From an uncultured Romboutsia sp. (lineage in GTDB: Bacteria; Bacillota; Clostridia; Peptostreptococcales; Peptostreptococcaceae), in the NCBI GenBank assembly GCA_937907205.1, contig CALESE010000206.1:1-40628 (forward strand): DNA of 40,628 bases, written 5' to 3'. Shown piece by piece: positions 16,458-25,411 of this stretch. Position numbers and translations under genes: made by a program. Position 1 is the stretch's first letter. The number at the start of each line of letters is the position of its first letter. Below the pieces are notes generated by a model that did not search any database, was not told the DNA's origin, and saw only the letters and a program-made list of their open reading frames with translations.

Positions 16458-17294
16458 CTAGTTTGAACAACTTATTGCTAAAATATCTGGTCCTGTATGA
16501 GAACAAATGCAAGCTCCACCTTCTACTAAATAAACTTTTTTTGCTTTTATCTTACTCTCAATTTCATTTTTAAGAGATTCAAAATCTTTTTCATTATCTC
16601 CACAACCAATCATTATTATTTTATCTTCTAATGTATCATATTTATCTTTTATCATATCTACCATAGTGTGTACTACATTCTTTTTACCTCTTATTTTTGT
16701 AACTAAAGATATATTACCATCTTTTACTGAAAATAGTGGCTTTAGGCTTAACATATTTCCAATTGCCGCTGTAGTTACTGATACTCTACCACTTCTTTTT
16801 AAATATTCTAAACTATCTGGTACAAAGAATAAATTAACACTCTCTCTTAAGTTTTCAAGTTTATTAATTAACTCTTTAGCACTAGATATATTTTCATCTA
16901 TTAATTCACATGCCTTAACAACATATTGTCCACTTCCTAAAGATAAATTAAGTGTATCAAATATATATATTTCACCTTCTGTATCATTTTTTGCCATTAC
17001 AGCACTTTGATATGTACCTGATGATTTAGATGACCCAGTTATACAAACTATTTCATATTCATCCTTATATTTATCAAATGCTTCCTTGAATTGTATATAT
17101 GTAGCTTGTGATGTTTTTGGTGTTGTATTCATTTCTTTCATCATTTTGTAAAATTCTTTGTTAGTTATATCAACAGAATCTTTATATTCTTTACCTTCTA
17201 CTATTATAGTTAAAGGAATTACATCTATGTTATATTTACTTATTACCTCTTTAGGAATATCACATAAGCTATCACACATTAATTTTATTTTCAT
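16458..17294 (-). CDS. DegV family fatty-acid-binding protein (FakB-like)
   Basis: A two-domain DegV protein that binds a single fatty acid. Members act as FakB, presenting fatty acids to the kinase FakA. The typical start is MKIKLMCDSLCDIP, with the lipid-binding Ser region TGSSKSSGTYQSA and the C-terminal motif GGACICSHTGPDIL. 278 aa is normal. The SD is AGGAGGAG. It stands alone between rpsO and pnp with intergenic gaps on both sides, so it is probably a single-gene unit. No fakA is visible in the window, so the physiological partner is not shown. Confidence 0.9.
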   Translation of the reverse strand: MKIKLMCDSLCDIPKEVISKYNIDVIPLTIIVEGKEYKDSVDITNKEFYKMMKEMNTTPKTSQATYIQFKEAFDKYKDEYEIVCITGSSKSSGTYQSAVMAKNDTEGEIYIFDTLNLSLGSGQYVVKACELIDENISSAKELINKLENLRESVNLFFVPDSLEYLKRSGRVSVTTAAIGNMLSLKPLFSVKDGNISLVTKIRGKKNVVHTMVDMIKDKYDTLEDKIIMIGCGDNEKDFESLKNEIESKIKAKKVYLVEGGACICSHTGPDILAISCSN

Positions 17295-17504
17295 ATTAAT
17301 CTCCTCCTATCAATAAAAATTTCTATATCGACTATTAAATATCCTTTTGGTCTTTTAATTTTTATTTATTCCATAAATTGTTATCTAAATTTATTAGTAA
17401 TAATCAAATTTTGTATATTTTTAAGTTATATTACTAATTTTAAATACAAAAACTATATACTATTTAATATTTTAAATTTGAAATTATATATTTAAATAAA
17501 TATA

Positions 17505-17532
17505 AAAGAGAAAGGCATATGCCTTTCTCTTT
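17505..17532 (-). terminator. Terminator of rpsO (perfect palindrome)
   Basis: A 28-nt perfect palindrome, AAAGAGAAAGGCAT followed by its reverse complement, lies after the rpsO stop. On the minus strand a TTTTATATTTATTT tail follows. The rest of the 17295-17550 gap is AT-rich with no further clear signal. Confidence 0.85.
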
Positions 17533-17550
17533 CTATAATAAAGTAATTTA

Positions 17551-17805
17551 TTATTTTCTTAATCCTAACTTAGCTATTAATGCTCTGTATCCTTCTAAGT
17601 CATTTTCTTTTAAATAAGCTAATAAGTTTCTTCTTCTACCAACCATTTTTAATAATCCTCTTCTTGAGTGGTGGTCTTTTTTGTGAGTCTTTAAGTGACC
17701 ATTTAATTCGTTTATTCTAGCTGTTAATAAAGCTATTTGTACTTCTGGAGAACCAGTATCTCCTTCTTTTCTTCCAAACTCTTTGATTATTTCAGTTTTG
17801 TTCAT
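17551..17805 (-). CDS. rpsO: 30S ribosomal protein uS15
   Basis: Primary 16S rRNA-binding protein of the small subunit platform. Recognised by FGRKEGDTGSPEVQIALLT, HKKDHHSRRGLL and the end GYRALIAKLGLRK. 84 residues, slightly shorter than the usual 88-89 because the N-terminus is short. The SD is TGGAGG. Its own promoter overlaps the ribF 3' end, and a structured leader precedes it, consistent with autoregulation by S15. It is the last gene of the rimP-nusA-infB cluster in gene order but probably also a separate transcript. Confidence 0.97.
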   Translation of the reverse strand: MNKTEIIKEFGRKEGDTGSPEVQIALLTARINELNGHLKTHKKDHHSRRGLLKMVGRRRNLLAYLKENDLEGYRALIAKLGLRK

Positions 17806-17838
17806 AGTGTTATACCTCCATTATTTTTATAATCGCCT

Positions 17839-17879
17839 CTTACTAAGCATTAATTGGAGTAATTTAAATGCCGAGTAAA
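17839..17879 (-). promoter_or_regulatory. Candidate S15-responsive rpsO leader structure
   Basis: In the minus-strand RNA an outer helix (TTTACT with AGTAAG) encloses an inner helix (GCATT...AATGC, continued by AATT pairs) and a five-base loop. It starts within about 10 nt of the predicted transcript start. S15 of many bacteria represses its own translation through such leaders. Binding by S15 here is inferred, not shown. Confidence 0.5.
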
Positions 17880-17894
17880 GGTTATTTCTTACTT

Positions 17895-17923
17895 ATATTA
17901 TCATATATTATTTATTTTTGCAA
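17895..17923 (-). promoter_or_regulatory. Candidate sigma-A promoter of rpsO
   Basis: On the minus strand TTGCAA (17918-17923), a 17-nt spacer, then TAATAT (17895-17900). The -35 box lies inside the last codons of ribF. Confidence 0.55.
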
Positions 17924-18837
17924 ACATAGTTTTTATATACATAATCTGTATCTTTTTTAAGCTGAGCTTTTAGCTCTTCTAAAGAATTAAATTTCTTTTC
18001 ATCTCTAATTCTTTCCAAAAACTCAATTTTTATAACCTGTCCATATATATCTTCATCAAATTCTAATATATTTGTTTCTATAGATAATTTATCTCCATTT
18101 ACAGTTGGATTATATCCTATATTAGTTGCACCATAATATACATCATTATGTACATATACTTTAGTAGCATATATTCCATTATTTGGTATTAGTAAATCAT
18201 CATTTATTTCTATATTTGCAGTTGGAAATCCTATGGTTCTTCCTAATTGCTTGCCTTTTATTACATTTCCTTTTATCTCACAGTGATATCCTAAATATTT
18301 ATTCACTTTATCTACACTTCCCTCAGCTACTAATTGCCTAATATATGTACTACTTACTCTTATATCATTTACCTTTATAGGATTTACTATTTCTAATTCA
18401 AATCCATATTTAAAAGACATTTCTTTTAATAATTTTGTATTTCCTTCTTTTCTTCTTGCAAAAGTAAAATCATGACCAACTATTATCTTTCTTGCTCCTA
18501 ACTTATCAATTAAAATACCTTTAATAAATTCTATAGGTGAAATTTTTGTCATATAAATATCAAAAGGTATAATAACTAATATATCTACACCTAAGCTTTT
18601 TATTCTATTTATCTTTTCATTATTTGTTATTATACTTTTTACATGTTTCTTTTCAAAATAATTAGCTGGATGATTATCAAAAGTAAATACTACACTTTTA
18701 ATATTTCTCTTATTAGCAAATTGTACTGCTTCCTTAATTAAAACTTGATGTCCCTTATGAACCCCATCAAAATTCCCTATTGTGACAACACTTTTGTATA
18801 TATTATCTATATTATTTATAGATTTTATAATAATCAT
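17908..18837 (-). CDS. ribF: Bifunctional riboflavin kinase/FAD synthetase
   Basis: Makes FMN from riboflavin and FAD from FMN. The N-terminal nucleotidyltransferase domain has TIGNFDGVHKGHQ (from about residue 20), and GHDFTFARRKEGN carries the second conserved region. The C-terminal flavokinase domain has GRTIGFPTANIE and the metal/ADP site NIGYNPTV. 309 aa is normal. It follows truB with a 27-nt gap, the standard order in Firmicutes. No FMN riboswitch is visible ahead of it, which fits expression from the upstream operon. Confidence 0.96.
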   Translation of the reverse strand: MIIIKSINNIDNIYKSVVTIGNFDGVHKGHQVLIKEAVQFANKRNIKSVVFTFDNHPANYFEKKHVKSIITNNEKINRIKSLGVDILVIIPFDIYMTKISPIEFIKGILIDKLGARKIIVGHDFTFARRKEGNTKLLKEMSFKYGFELEIVNPIKVNDIRVSSTYIRQLVAEGSVDKVNKYLGYHCEIKGNVIKGKQLGRTIGFPTANIEINDDLLIPNNGIYATKVYVHNDVYYGATNIGYNPTVNGDKLSIETNILEFDEDIYGQVIKIEFLERIRDEKKFNSLEELKAQLKKDTDYVYKNYVCKNK

Positions 18838-18864
18838 TGCTTTATTCCCCGCTGATCTTATTTC

Positions 18865-19770
18865 TTATACAATAAATAGTTTATCACTTTTTAATTGTAT
18901 AGTGTTATCTTTTTTTGATAGCTTTCCTGTTCCTAAAAAATATCCATTACAATAAACCCTTACAAGTTCATCTTTGTAATTGAAACTTTGTTTTATAAAC
19001 CTTTTATTATCTATTACACCACCATTAATATAATACTTATATGCATTTTGATGTATTTCTACATGATTTAAATTAGATAAAACATAATCTATATCATACA
19101 AATACTTATCTAATGTATTATTTTCTTTATACTCTTGTAATTGTTCTAATGTTATACCATTTTCAAGATTAAATTTACCTGAAGATGTTCTAAGCAAGAA
19201 AGACATATGCCCTCCACATCCTAATTCTTTTCCAATATCATAGCAAATACTTCTTACATAAGTCCCTTTAGAACATTTTACATAAAACATTATTTTGTTA
19301 TTATTTATACTCAATATATTAATATCTTTTATATTAACTCTTCTCGATTTTACAACTATTTCATCAACTTTACCACTTCTTACTAAATCACACATTCTTT
19401 TACCATTTACTTTAAGGGCAGAATATATCGGAGGAATTTGATCTATTTCTCCTCTTTGAGTTTCAAAAGCATTTTTTATTTCTTCTTCAGTAACTCCTAC
19501 ATTAAATCGTTCAAGTATCTCTCCTGAAGAATCATATGTATCTGTATTAATACCAAGCGTCAACTCACATATATATGATTTATCTTTATTTAATATAAGT
19601 TCACTAACTTTAGTTGATTTTCCTACACATATAGGTAATACCCCTGATGCATCTGGATCAAGGGTACCTGTATGTCCAACTTTTTTTATATTTAAGATTT
19701 TTCTTACAGCACTTACAACATCATGTGATGTCATACCTGTAGGCTTTATTATATTTACTATCTTATTCAC
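18865..19770 (-). CDS. truB: tRNA pseudouridine(55) synthase TruB
   Basis: Isomerises U55 in the T-loop of tRNAs. The catalytic motif GTLDPDASGVL has the nucleophilic Asp38, counted from the chosen start. The start is taken as GTG at 19770, giving MNKIVNIIKPTGMTSHD, which matches the usual TruB opening. An AAGG SD lies 8 nt upstream. Earlier in-frame GTG (19779) and ATG (19776) codons sit on or next to that SD. The C-terminal region resembles the small PUA-like tail. It lies 10 nt after nrnA. Confidence 0.95.
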   Translation of the reverse strand: MNKIVNIIKPTGMTSHDVVSAVRKILNIKKVGHTGTLDPDASGVLPICVGKSTKVSELILNKDKSYICELTLGINTDTYDSSGEILERFNVGVTEEEIKNAFETQRGEIDQIPPIYSALKVNGKRMCDLVRSGKVDEIVVKSRRVNIKDINILSINNNKIMFYVKCSKGTYVRSICYDIGKELGCGGHMSFLLRTSSGKFNLENGITLEQLQEYKENNTLDKYLYDIDYVLSNLNHVEIHQNAYKYYINGGVIDNKRFIKQSFNYKDELVRVYCNGYFLGTGKLSKKDNTIQLKSDKLFIV

Positions 19771-19780
19771 TTTCATCACC

Positions 19781-20755
19781 TTAAATTGTTTTTAGTACTG
19801 CATCCATAACTTTTTTCTTAGCATTTTCTACACTATCATATATAGTGCATCCTGCTGCCATTACATGGCCACCGCCACCAAAACTTTGTGCAATTTTACT
19901 AACGTCAACATAACTCTTAGATCTTAAGCTAACTTTTACTTCATTTTCTTTTTTTTCTTTTAATAATATACCTACTTCTACGCCTTCAATATCTCTTGTG
20001 TATGAAGTTATTCCATCCACATCATTAAAACTTATAACATTTCTTTTTAACATTTCCTTAGTTATAGCAATACAAGCAACTTTATCATTTACTATATCTA
20101 GTGTATTTAAAGCCTCACCTAACAATTTATAGTAATTTGCAGGATTACTTTGAAATACATTTTGTATTATACTTTCCTTTTTCGCCCCTTTTAGTAATAA
20201 GTTTTTAGCCATATCAAAGCTACTTGGATGAGTACTTGAATACATAAAGTTTCCTGTATCTGTAACTAAACCTGTATAAAGAAAGGTTGCTATATTTTCA
20301 TCTATTAAATCTATATTGTATTTCTCATTATAACTTACTAATACATTATAAACTAATTCACATGTAGATGATGCATTTACATCTATATAATTAAAATCTC
20401 CATATGCATCATTACTTGCATGATGGTCTATACAAATTATCTTTTGTGCTTTATCTTTTAGTTCATCACTTACACATATTCTTTTTCTATCTCCACAATC
20501 TAGAGATATTATATTAAATTTATCTTCATTAAATTCACTTGATTTTAATATGTTAATATCTTCTAATAAAAAACCTAAGTTTTTTGGAGGTGTATCATCT
20601 AGAACATAAGAAACATTTTTTCCTAACTTTTTTAAAGAGTAGTACATAGAAAGAGTTGAACCTATATTATCTCCATCTGGACTAATATGAGAAGTAACGA
20701 TAAAATCGTTACTTCCATTTATATAATCTATTATATTTTCTATATTAGCTATCAT
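19781..20755 (-). CDS. nrnA: DHH phosphoesterase NrnA (oligoribonuclease / pAp phosphatase)
   Basis: Degrades 2-5 nt RNA oligomers and dephosphorylates pAp. The DHH domain has SHISPDGDNIGS (metal Asp) near residue 22 and the signature IDHHASND. The DHHA1 domain ends with the substrate motif FGGGGHVMAAGC. 324 aa is normal. It is coupled to rbfA (1-nt gap) with a GAGGAA SD inside the rbfA 3' end. Confidence 0.94.
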   Translation of the reverse strand: MIANIENIIDYINGSNDFIVTSHISPDGDNIGSTLSMYYSLKKLGKNVSYVLDDTPPKNLGFLLEDINILKSSEFNEDKFNIISLDCGDRKRICVSDELKDKAQKIICIDHHASNDAYGDFNYIDVNASSTCELVYNVLVSYNEKYNIDLIDENIATFLYTGLVTDTGNFMYSSTHPSSFDMAKNLLLKGAKKESIIQNVFQSNPANYYKLLGEALNTLDIVNDKVACIAITKEMLKRNVISFNDVDGITSYTRDIEGVEVGILLKEKKENEVKVSLRSKSYVDVSKIAQSFGGGGHVMAAGCTIYDSVENAKKKVMDAVLKTI

Positions 20756-20756
20756 T

Positions 20757-21131
20757 TTATTCCTCAGAAGAATCTTCTATCTTATTACTTGCTTTGTTGA
20801 CTTTATTTATTAATTCATACATATACATACCATTTTTAATAGAATCATCAACTTTAAATATTATTTGTGGAGTATGTCTAAGTTTAACATTTCTACTTAC
20901 TTCTCTTCTTATATAGTTAACTGCACTCTTTAATCCTACTAAGCTAGATTCTTCGTCTCCTCCTAAAATACTTACATAAATGTAAGCATAACTTAAGTCA
21001 TTAGTTACTTCTACATCTGTTACACTTACCATAGAATTTATTCTAGGGTCTTTTATTCCACTTATAAGCATTGTACTTACAACTTTTCTTATTTCTTCTG
21101 CAATTCTTCTTGTTCTATTATATGATGCCAT
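20757..21131 (-). CDS. rbfA: 30S ribosome-binding factor A
   Basis: Small KH-type protein needed for late 16S rRNA maturation. Opening YNRTRRIAEEIRKVVSTML and core LRHTPQIIFKVDDSI are typical. Length 124 aa is normal. It lies 25 nt after infB, in the standard order infB-rbfA-nrnA-truB-ribF. Confidence 0.96.
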   Translation of the reverse strand: MASYNRTRRIAEEIRKVVSTMLISGIKDPRINSMVSVTDVEVTNDLSYAYIYVSILGGDEESSLVGLKSAVNYIRREVSRNVKLRHTPQIIFKVDDSIKNGMYMYELINKVNKASNKIEDSSEE

Positions 21132-21156
21132 AATATCGACCTCTTTTGTATCTATT

Positions 21157-23100
21157 TTATAATTTTCTTTCTACTTCCTTAGTGATGTAAGCTTCTATTA
21201 TATCTCCTTCTTTTACATCATTGTAGTTTACGAAACTCATACCACATTCATATCCGTGGTTAACTTCTTTTACATCATCTTTAAATCTCTTAAGAGCAGC
21301 TAACTGACCTTCATGTATTATAAATCCATCTCTAACTATTCTTACTTTAGATCCTCTAAATACTTTACCACTAGTTACATAGCATCCAGCTATAGTTCCA
21401 ACACCTGATAATTTGAATGTTTCTCTAACTTCAGCTTTACCTGTATCTTCATCTTTATATTCTGGATCTAACATACCAACCATAGCAGCTTGAACATCTT
21501 CGATAGCTTTGTAAATTATAGTATAAGTTCTAATGTCTACACCTTCTTTTTTAGCAAGTACTTCAGCACTTGGCACCGGTCTTACGTTAAATCCTATTAT
21601 TATTGCATTAGATGCAGTAGCAAGCATTATATCTGATTCAGTTACTGCTCCAACTCCACCATGTATTACTCTAACTGCAACTTCTTCATTTGATAATTTT
21701 TCAAGAGATTGCTTAACTGCTTGAACAGAACCTTGAACATCTGCTTTTACAACTATTGGTAGCTCTTTAACATCTGCATCTCCCATTTGACTAAAGAAAT
21801 CATCAAGTGACATTCTTTGGTTAGATTTTAACATTTCTTCTCTAGCCATTTGTTGTCTCTTTTCTGCTACCATTCTTGCAGCTTTATCATTTGGAACTGC
21901 AACAACTTGGTCTCCACCTTGTGGAACTTCTGATAATCCAAGTATTTCAACCGCAGTAGATGGTCCAGCAGTTTTAACTCTTTTACCTTTAGAATTTATC
22001 ATTGCTCTTACTTTACCGCTAGCAACACCTGCCACTATTGGATCTCCAACTTTAAGAGTTCCACCTTGAACAAGCACTGTAGCAACTGGTCCTCTACCTT
22101 TATCAAGCTGAGCTTCTATAACAGTACCAACTGCTCTTTTCTTAGGATTTGCTTTTAGTTCTTCCATCTCAGCAACTAGTAATACCATTTCAAGTAAAGT
22201 ATCTATACCTTCTCTTTTTAAAGCAGATACAGCAACTGATATAACATCTCCACCCCAGTCTTCAACTAATAAACCTTGATCTGCTAATTCTTGCTTAACT
22301 CTATCAGGATTTGCTCCTGGTTTATCTATTTTATTTATAGCAACTATTAATGGTACTTCTGCAGCTTTAGCATGGTTTATAGCTTCTACTGTTTGAGGCA
22401 TTATTCCATCATCTGCAGCAACAACTAATATTGCCATATCAGTAACTTGTGCTCCTCTAGCTCTCATAGATGTGAAAGCTTCATGTCCTGGTGTATCTAA
22501 AAATACTACCTTTTCACCGTTTACCATAACTTCAGAAGCTCCTATGTGTTGAGTTATTCCTCCTGCTTCACTTGAAGTTACGTTAGTTTGTCTTATAGCA
22601 TCTAGTAAAGAAGTTTTACCATGGTCAACGTGTCCCATTACAGTAACAACTGGTGGTCTTTTTACTAAATCTTCTTCTTTATCTTCTTCTATATCCATTA
22701 ATGTGTCTATAGCTTCTAATTCTTCTTCATCGCTAGCTGAACCTTCAACTAATTCAAATCCGTAGTCACTAGCAACAAGTGATGCTATTTCAAAGCTTAT
22801 TTCTTGATTTATAGTAGCCATAGTTCCCATCTTCATAAGCTTCATTATTATTTCTGATGCTGATTTATCTAAGCTATTTGCTAACTCTTGTACAGTTAAT
22901 TTGCCATTTACTGATATAGTATTTCCTTTTGAAGCTGCTATCTCATCTTTTAGTATTTCTAAAGCTAATTCAACTTCATCTTCTTCTAATTCTGAATCTT
23001 TATCTACTACATTTATTTCTAATTCTTTTAATTTAGCTAATACATCTTCATTTGACATTTTTAGCTCTTTTGCGATTTGGTATACTCTTGTTTTTGACAC
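21157..23100 (-). CDS. infB: Translation initiation factor IF-2
   Basis: GTPase that brings fMet-tRNA to the 30S initiation complex. Two IF2-N modules (residues about 1-50 and 68-118) precede the G domain with G1 GHVDHGKT at 156-163, G3 DTPGH, and G4 NKID. Then come domains II, III and the C2 domain that binds fMet-tRNA. 647 aa, a short version without a long disordered N-terminal region. The start is GTG at 23100 with a GGGGGTGA SD. No clear internal start for a shorter form was found. Confidence 0.98.
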   Translation of the reverse strand: MSKTRVYQIAKELKMSNEDVLAKLKELEINVVDKDSELEEDEVELALEILKDEIAASKGNTISVNGKLTVQELANSLDKSASEIIMKLMKMGTMATINQEISFEIASLVASDYGFELVEGSASDEEELEAIDTLMDIEEDKEEDLVKRPPVVTVMGHVDHGKTSLLDAIRQTNVTSSEAGGITQHIGASEVMVNGEKVVFLDTPGHEAFTSMRARGAQVTDMAILVVAADDGIMPQTVEAINHAKAAEVPLIVAINKIDKPGANPDRVKQELADQGLLVEDWGGDVISVAVSALKREGIDTLLEMVLLVAEMEELKANPKKRAVGTVIEAQLDKGRGPVATVLVQGGTLKVGDPIVAGVASGKVRAMINSKGKRVKTAGPSTAVEILGLSEVPQGGDQVVAVPNDKAARMVAEKRQQMAREEMLKSNQRMSLDDFFSQMGDADVKELPIVVKADVQGSVQAVKQSLEKLSNEEVAVRVIHGGVGAVTESDIMLATASNAIIIGFNVRPVPSAEVLAKKEGVDIRTYTIIYKAIEDVQAAMVGMLDPEYKDEDTGKAEVRETFKLSGVGTIAGCYVTSGKVFRGSKVRIVRDGFIIHEGQLAALKRFKDDVKEVNHGYECGMSFVNYNDVKEGDIIEAYITKEVERKL

Positions 23101-23114
23101 AAGATCACCCCCTA

Positions 23115-23438
23115 TTATATTTTTGGTTCTTTAATTAATGCCTTTAACTTATTGGCAAATCCATTATCTTTTATTCCAAGAACTGCTCTTGGTGCTTTTC
23201 CAATAGCTAATCCTAATTGTAATTTAGTTGAGAAATGTACATATGGTATACTTCTAAAAGATGATTTATCTTTAAAAAGTTTTTTTGTATTATTTGAAGC
23301 ATCATCTGCTATTATAACTAATTTAACATATCCCTTTTTAATTTCTGTAAGTGTAGTATCATCTCCAGATACTACTTTACCCGCACGCATTGCAAGCCCT
23401 AATAAAGAATATATTTTAGCTTCTGTTTGTTTATTCAT
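23115..23438 (-). CDS. ylxQ: Ribosomal L7Ae/L30e-like RNA-binding protein (YlxQ)
   Basis: An L7Ae-family kink-turn-binding protein of the YlxQ type, found in the nusA-infB operons of Firmicutes. Features are SLLGLAMRAGKVVSGDDTTL and LVIIADDASNNTKK. 107 aa. The start codon lies inside the ylxR 3' end (8-nt overlap), showing coupling. It lies 14 nt before infB. The RNA target is unknown. Confidence 0.92.
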   Translation of the reverse strand: MNKQTEAKIYSLLGLAMRAGKVVSGDDTTLTEIKKGYVKLVIIADDASNNTKKLFKDKSSFRSIPYVHFSTKLQLGLAIGKAPRAVLGIKDNGFANKLKALIKEPKI

Positions 23439-23703
23439 ACGTTTCTAATTCCTTAAGTAGATTTTCATAAACTTCTTGTGATACTTCTGTCTTAAATGCT
23501 CTGTTTAAAGCCTTAGATTTTACTGCTTTAGTCATGCATTCACTACATTTACAAATATATGCACCTCTACCATTTGCTTTTCCTGTTGGGTCTAAGAATA
23601 TTTGTCCTTCTTTATTCTTAACAATTCTCATCAATTCTTTTTTAGAGTCTCTATCTTGACAAGCTATACATTTTCTTTGAGGAACTTTTTTTATTTTTTG
23701 CAA
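23431..23703 (-). CDS. ylxR: YlxR family RNA-binding protein (RnpM)
   Basis: Short basic protein with the YlxR fold. Cys pairs in RKCIACQD and YICKCSECM could bind metal, and the conserved GRGAY motif is present. YlxR has been reported in Bacillus as a nucleoid-associated or RNase P-binding regulator; that role here is by homology. 90 aa. 12 nt after nusA and overlapping ylxQ. Confidence 0.92.
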   Translation of the reverse strand: MQKIKKVPQRKCIACQDRDSKKELMRIVKNKEGQIFLDPTGKANGRGAYICKCSECMTKAVKSKALNRAFKTEVSQEVYENLLKELETYE

Positions 23704-23715
23704 ATATATCCCTCC

Positions 23716-24762
23716 TTATTCTGCATTTGCTTGAGATTCACTTTTTATATCTATTTTCCAATTAGTAAGTTTAGCTGCCAGCCTTGCATTTTGTCCTTCT
23801 TTACCTATTGCAAGAGATAATTGGTAATCAGGAACTACAACTAGTGCTGATTTTTCATCTTCATTAACATCAACTCTTACAACTTTAGATGGACTAAGTG
23901 CTGCACATATAAACTCAGCTGGATTTTCGCTATAATGTATTATATCTATTTTTTCATCACCTAGTTCATCAACTATATTTTTAACTCTTGAACCTTTAGG
24001 TCCTACACATGCTCCAATTGGATCTATCTTTTCATCTATTGAATCTACTGCCATTTTAGTTCTTGAACCAGCTTCTCTAGATATAGATTTTATTTGAACT
24101 ATACCTTCAAATATTTCAGGTACTTCAAATTCAAATAACCTCTTAACTAAACCTGGATGACTTCTTGAAACTACTATTTGAGGTCCTTTACTAGTCTTTT
24201 TAACTTCCAATATATAAACCTTTATCCTTTGGCCAGCTTGATAGAATTCTCCTGGTATTTGTTCTGCTGATGTCATTACAGCTTCTATTCTTCCAAGATT
24301 TACATAAACTATGTTTTTGTTTACTCTAGCAACTTCACCTGTAACTATTTCATGTTCTTTGTCCATAAACTCACTGTAAACTATTTCTCTTTCAGCTTCC
24401 CTTATTCTTTGAACAACAACTTGCTTAGCTGTTTGAGCTGCTATTCTTCCAAAATCTCTAGGAGTTACTTCACTTTCTATTATATCTCCTAATTCATAAT
24501 TTGGACTTATTTCTCTAGCATCTTTAAGTTCTATTTCAAGGAAAGTATCATATAAGTCAGACTCATCAACTACAACTCTTTGAGAAAATACTTTTACATC
24601 TCCTCTTTCTCTATCAAATTCAACCCTAACGTTTTGAGCTGAACCAAAGTTTTTCTTATATGCAGTTAAAAGTGCTTGTTCTATAGTATCTATAAGTATA
24701 TCCTTATCTATTCCTCTGTCTTTTTCTAATTCATCTAATGCTAGCATAAATTCTTGATTCAT
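23716..24762 (-). CDS. nusA: Transcription termination/antitermination factor NusA
   Basis: Binds RNA polymerase and modulates pausing and termination. The N-terminal polymerase-binding domain (about 1-125), S1 domain (about 130-200) and two KH domains follow in order, with the KH motif PIGACVGPKGSRVKNI and the second KH IGKEGQNARLAAKLT. It is 348 aa and, as usual in Firmicutes, lacks the C-terminal acidic repeats of the enterobacterial protein. SD GGGAGG (within AACAGGGAGGAAAAAC). It lies 27 nt after rimP. Confidence 0.97.
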   Translation of the reverse strand: MNQEFMLALDELEKDRGIDKDILIDTIEQALLTAYKKNFGSAQNVRVEFDRERGDVKVFSQRVVVDESDLYDTFLEIELKDAREISPNYELGDIIESEVTPRDFGRIAAQTAKQVVVQRIREAEREIVYSEFMDKEHEIVTGEVARVNKNIVYVNLGRIEAVMTSAEQIPGEFYQAGQRIKVYILEVKKTSKGPQIVVSRSHPGLVKRLFEFEVPEIFEGIVQIKSISREAGSRTKMAVDSIDEKIDPIGACVGPKGSRVKNIVDELGDEKIDIIHYSENPAEFICAALSPSKVVRVDVNEDEKSALVVVPDYQLSLAIGKEGQNARLAAKLTNWKIDIKSESQANAE

Positions 24763-24789
24763 TTGTTTTTCCTCCCTGTTAAGCCTTAA

Positions 24790-25251
24790 CTAAAACTTTA
24801 TTGCTAGTCTAACTAATGCAACATCTTTTTTATTAAACTCAACTTCATTATCATCTATTATAACTACTATATTTTTATCTTCATTTAATCCAACTAATTC
24901 TCCTTCAAATTGCTTTGAACCATTTAGTGGTTTATATAATTTTATTTCAACATCTCTACCTTGATATCTTACAAAATCCTTATCTTTTTTAAGTGGTCTA
25001 TCAAGTCCTGGTGATGATACTTCTAAGAAGTAATTATCTTTTATAGGATCTTTAACATCTAATATTTCACTTAACTCTCTACTAACAGCTTCACAGTCAT
25101 TTAAAGATATTCCACCTTCTTTATCTAGAAATACTCTTAAATAATACTCTCCAGCTTCTTTAACGTATTCAATGTCTACAATCTCAAATCCTTTATCATC
25201 AACTATTGGTGATACTAATTCTTCTATTGCTGCTTCTATTGACTTTTTCAT
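24790..25251 (-). CDS. rimP: Ribosome maturation factor RimP
   Basis: Needed for 30S subunit maturation. Two domains: an alpha-beta N-terminal one with YVKEAGEYYLRVFLDKEGGI and the SPGLDRPL motif (residues about 85-92), then a C-terminal SH3-like domain. 153 aa is normal. First gene of the nusA-infB operon. The SD is TAGGAGGG. The leader, about 95 nt, contains a terminator-like hairpin (see separate entry). Confidence 0.95.
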   Translation of the reverse strand: MKKSIEAAIEELVSPIVDDKGFEIVDIEYVKEAGEYYLRVFLDKEGGISLNDCEAVSRELSEILDVKDPIKDNYFLEVSSPGLDRPLKKDKDFVRYQGRDVEIKLYKPLNGSKQFEGELVGLNEDKNIVVIIDDNEVEFNKKDVALVRLAIKF

Positions 25252-25293
25252 GTGTTTCCCTCCTATTCAGTTGTAAGTTTAGTATCTAAAACA

Positions 25294-25321
25294 AAAGAGT
25301 GAGCACTTTAGGTCTCACTCT
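25294..25321 (-). terminator. Terminator of the chromate-transporter pair, or attenuator of the rimP-nusA operon
   Basis: AAGAGTGAG pairs with CTCACTCTT around a 9-nt loop. On the minus strand TTTTGTTTT follows. It lies between the predicted rimP promoter and rimP, so besides ending the upstream message it sits inside the rimP leader. Confidence 0.7.
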
Positions 25322-25352
25322 TAGTTTCACAAAATATACTATTTTATATACT

Positions 25353-25381
25353 ATAATACCATATATTAGTTTTAGTTGCAA
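25353..25381 (-). promoter_or_regulatory. Candidate sigma-A promoter of the rimP-nusA-infB operon
   Basis: On the minus strand TTGCAA (25376-25381), 17-nt spacer, TATTAT (25353-25358). Only about 40 nt separate the downstream hairpin from the rimP start, which leaves little room for a later promoter. Confidence 0.6.
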
Positions 25382-25411
25382 ACTTTTTATATAACTCTAC
25401 TCTTAATATTA

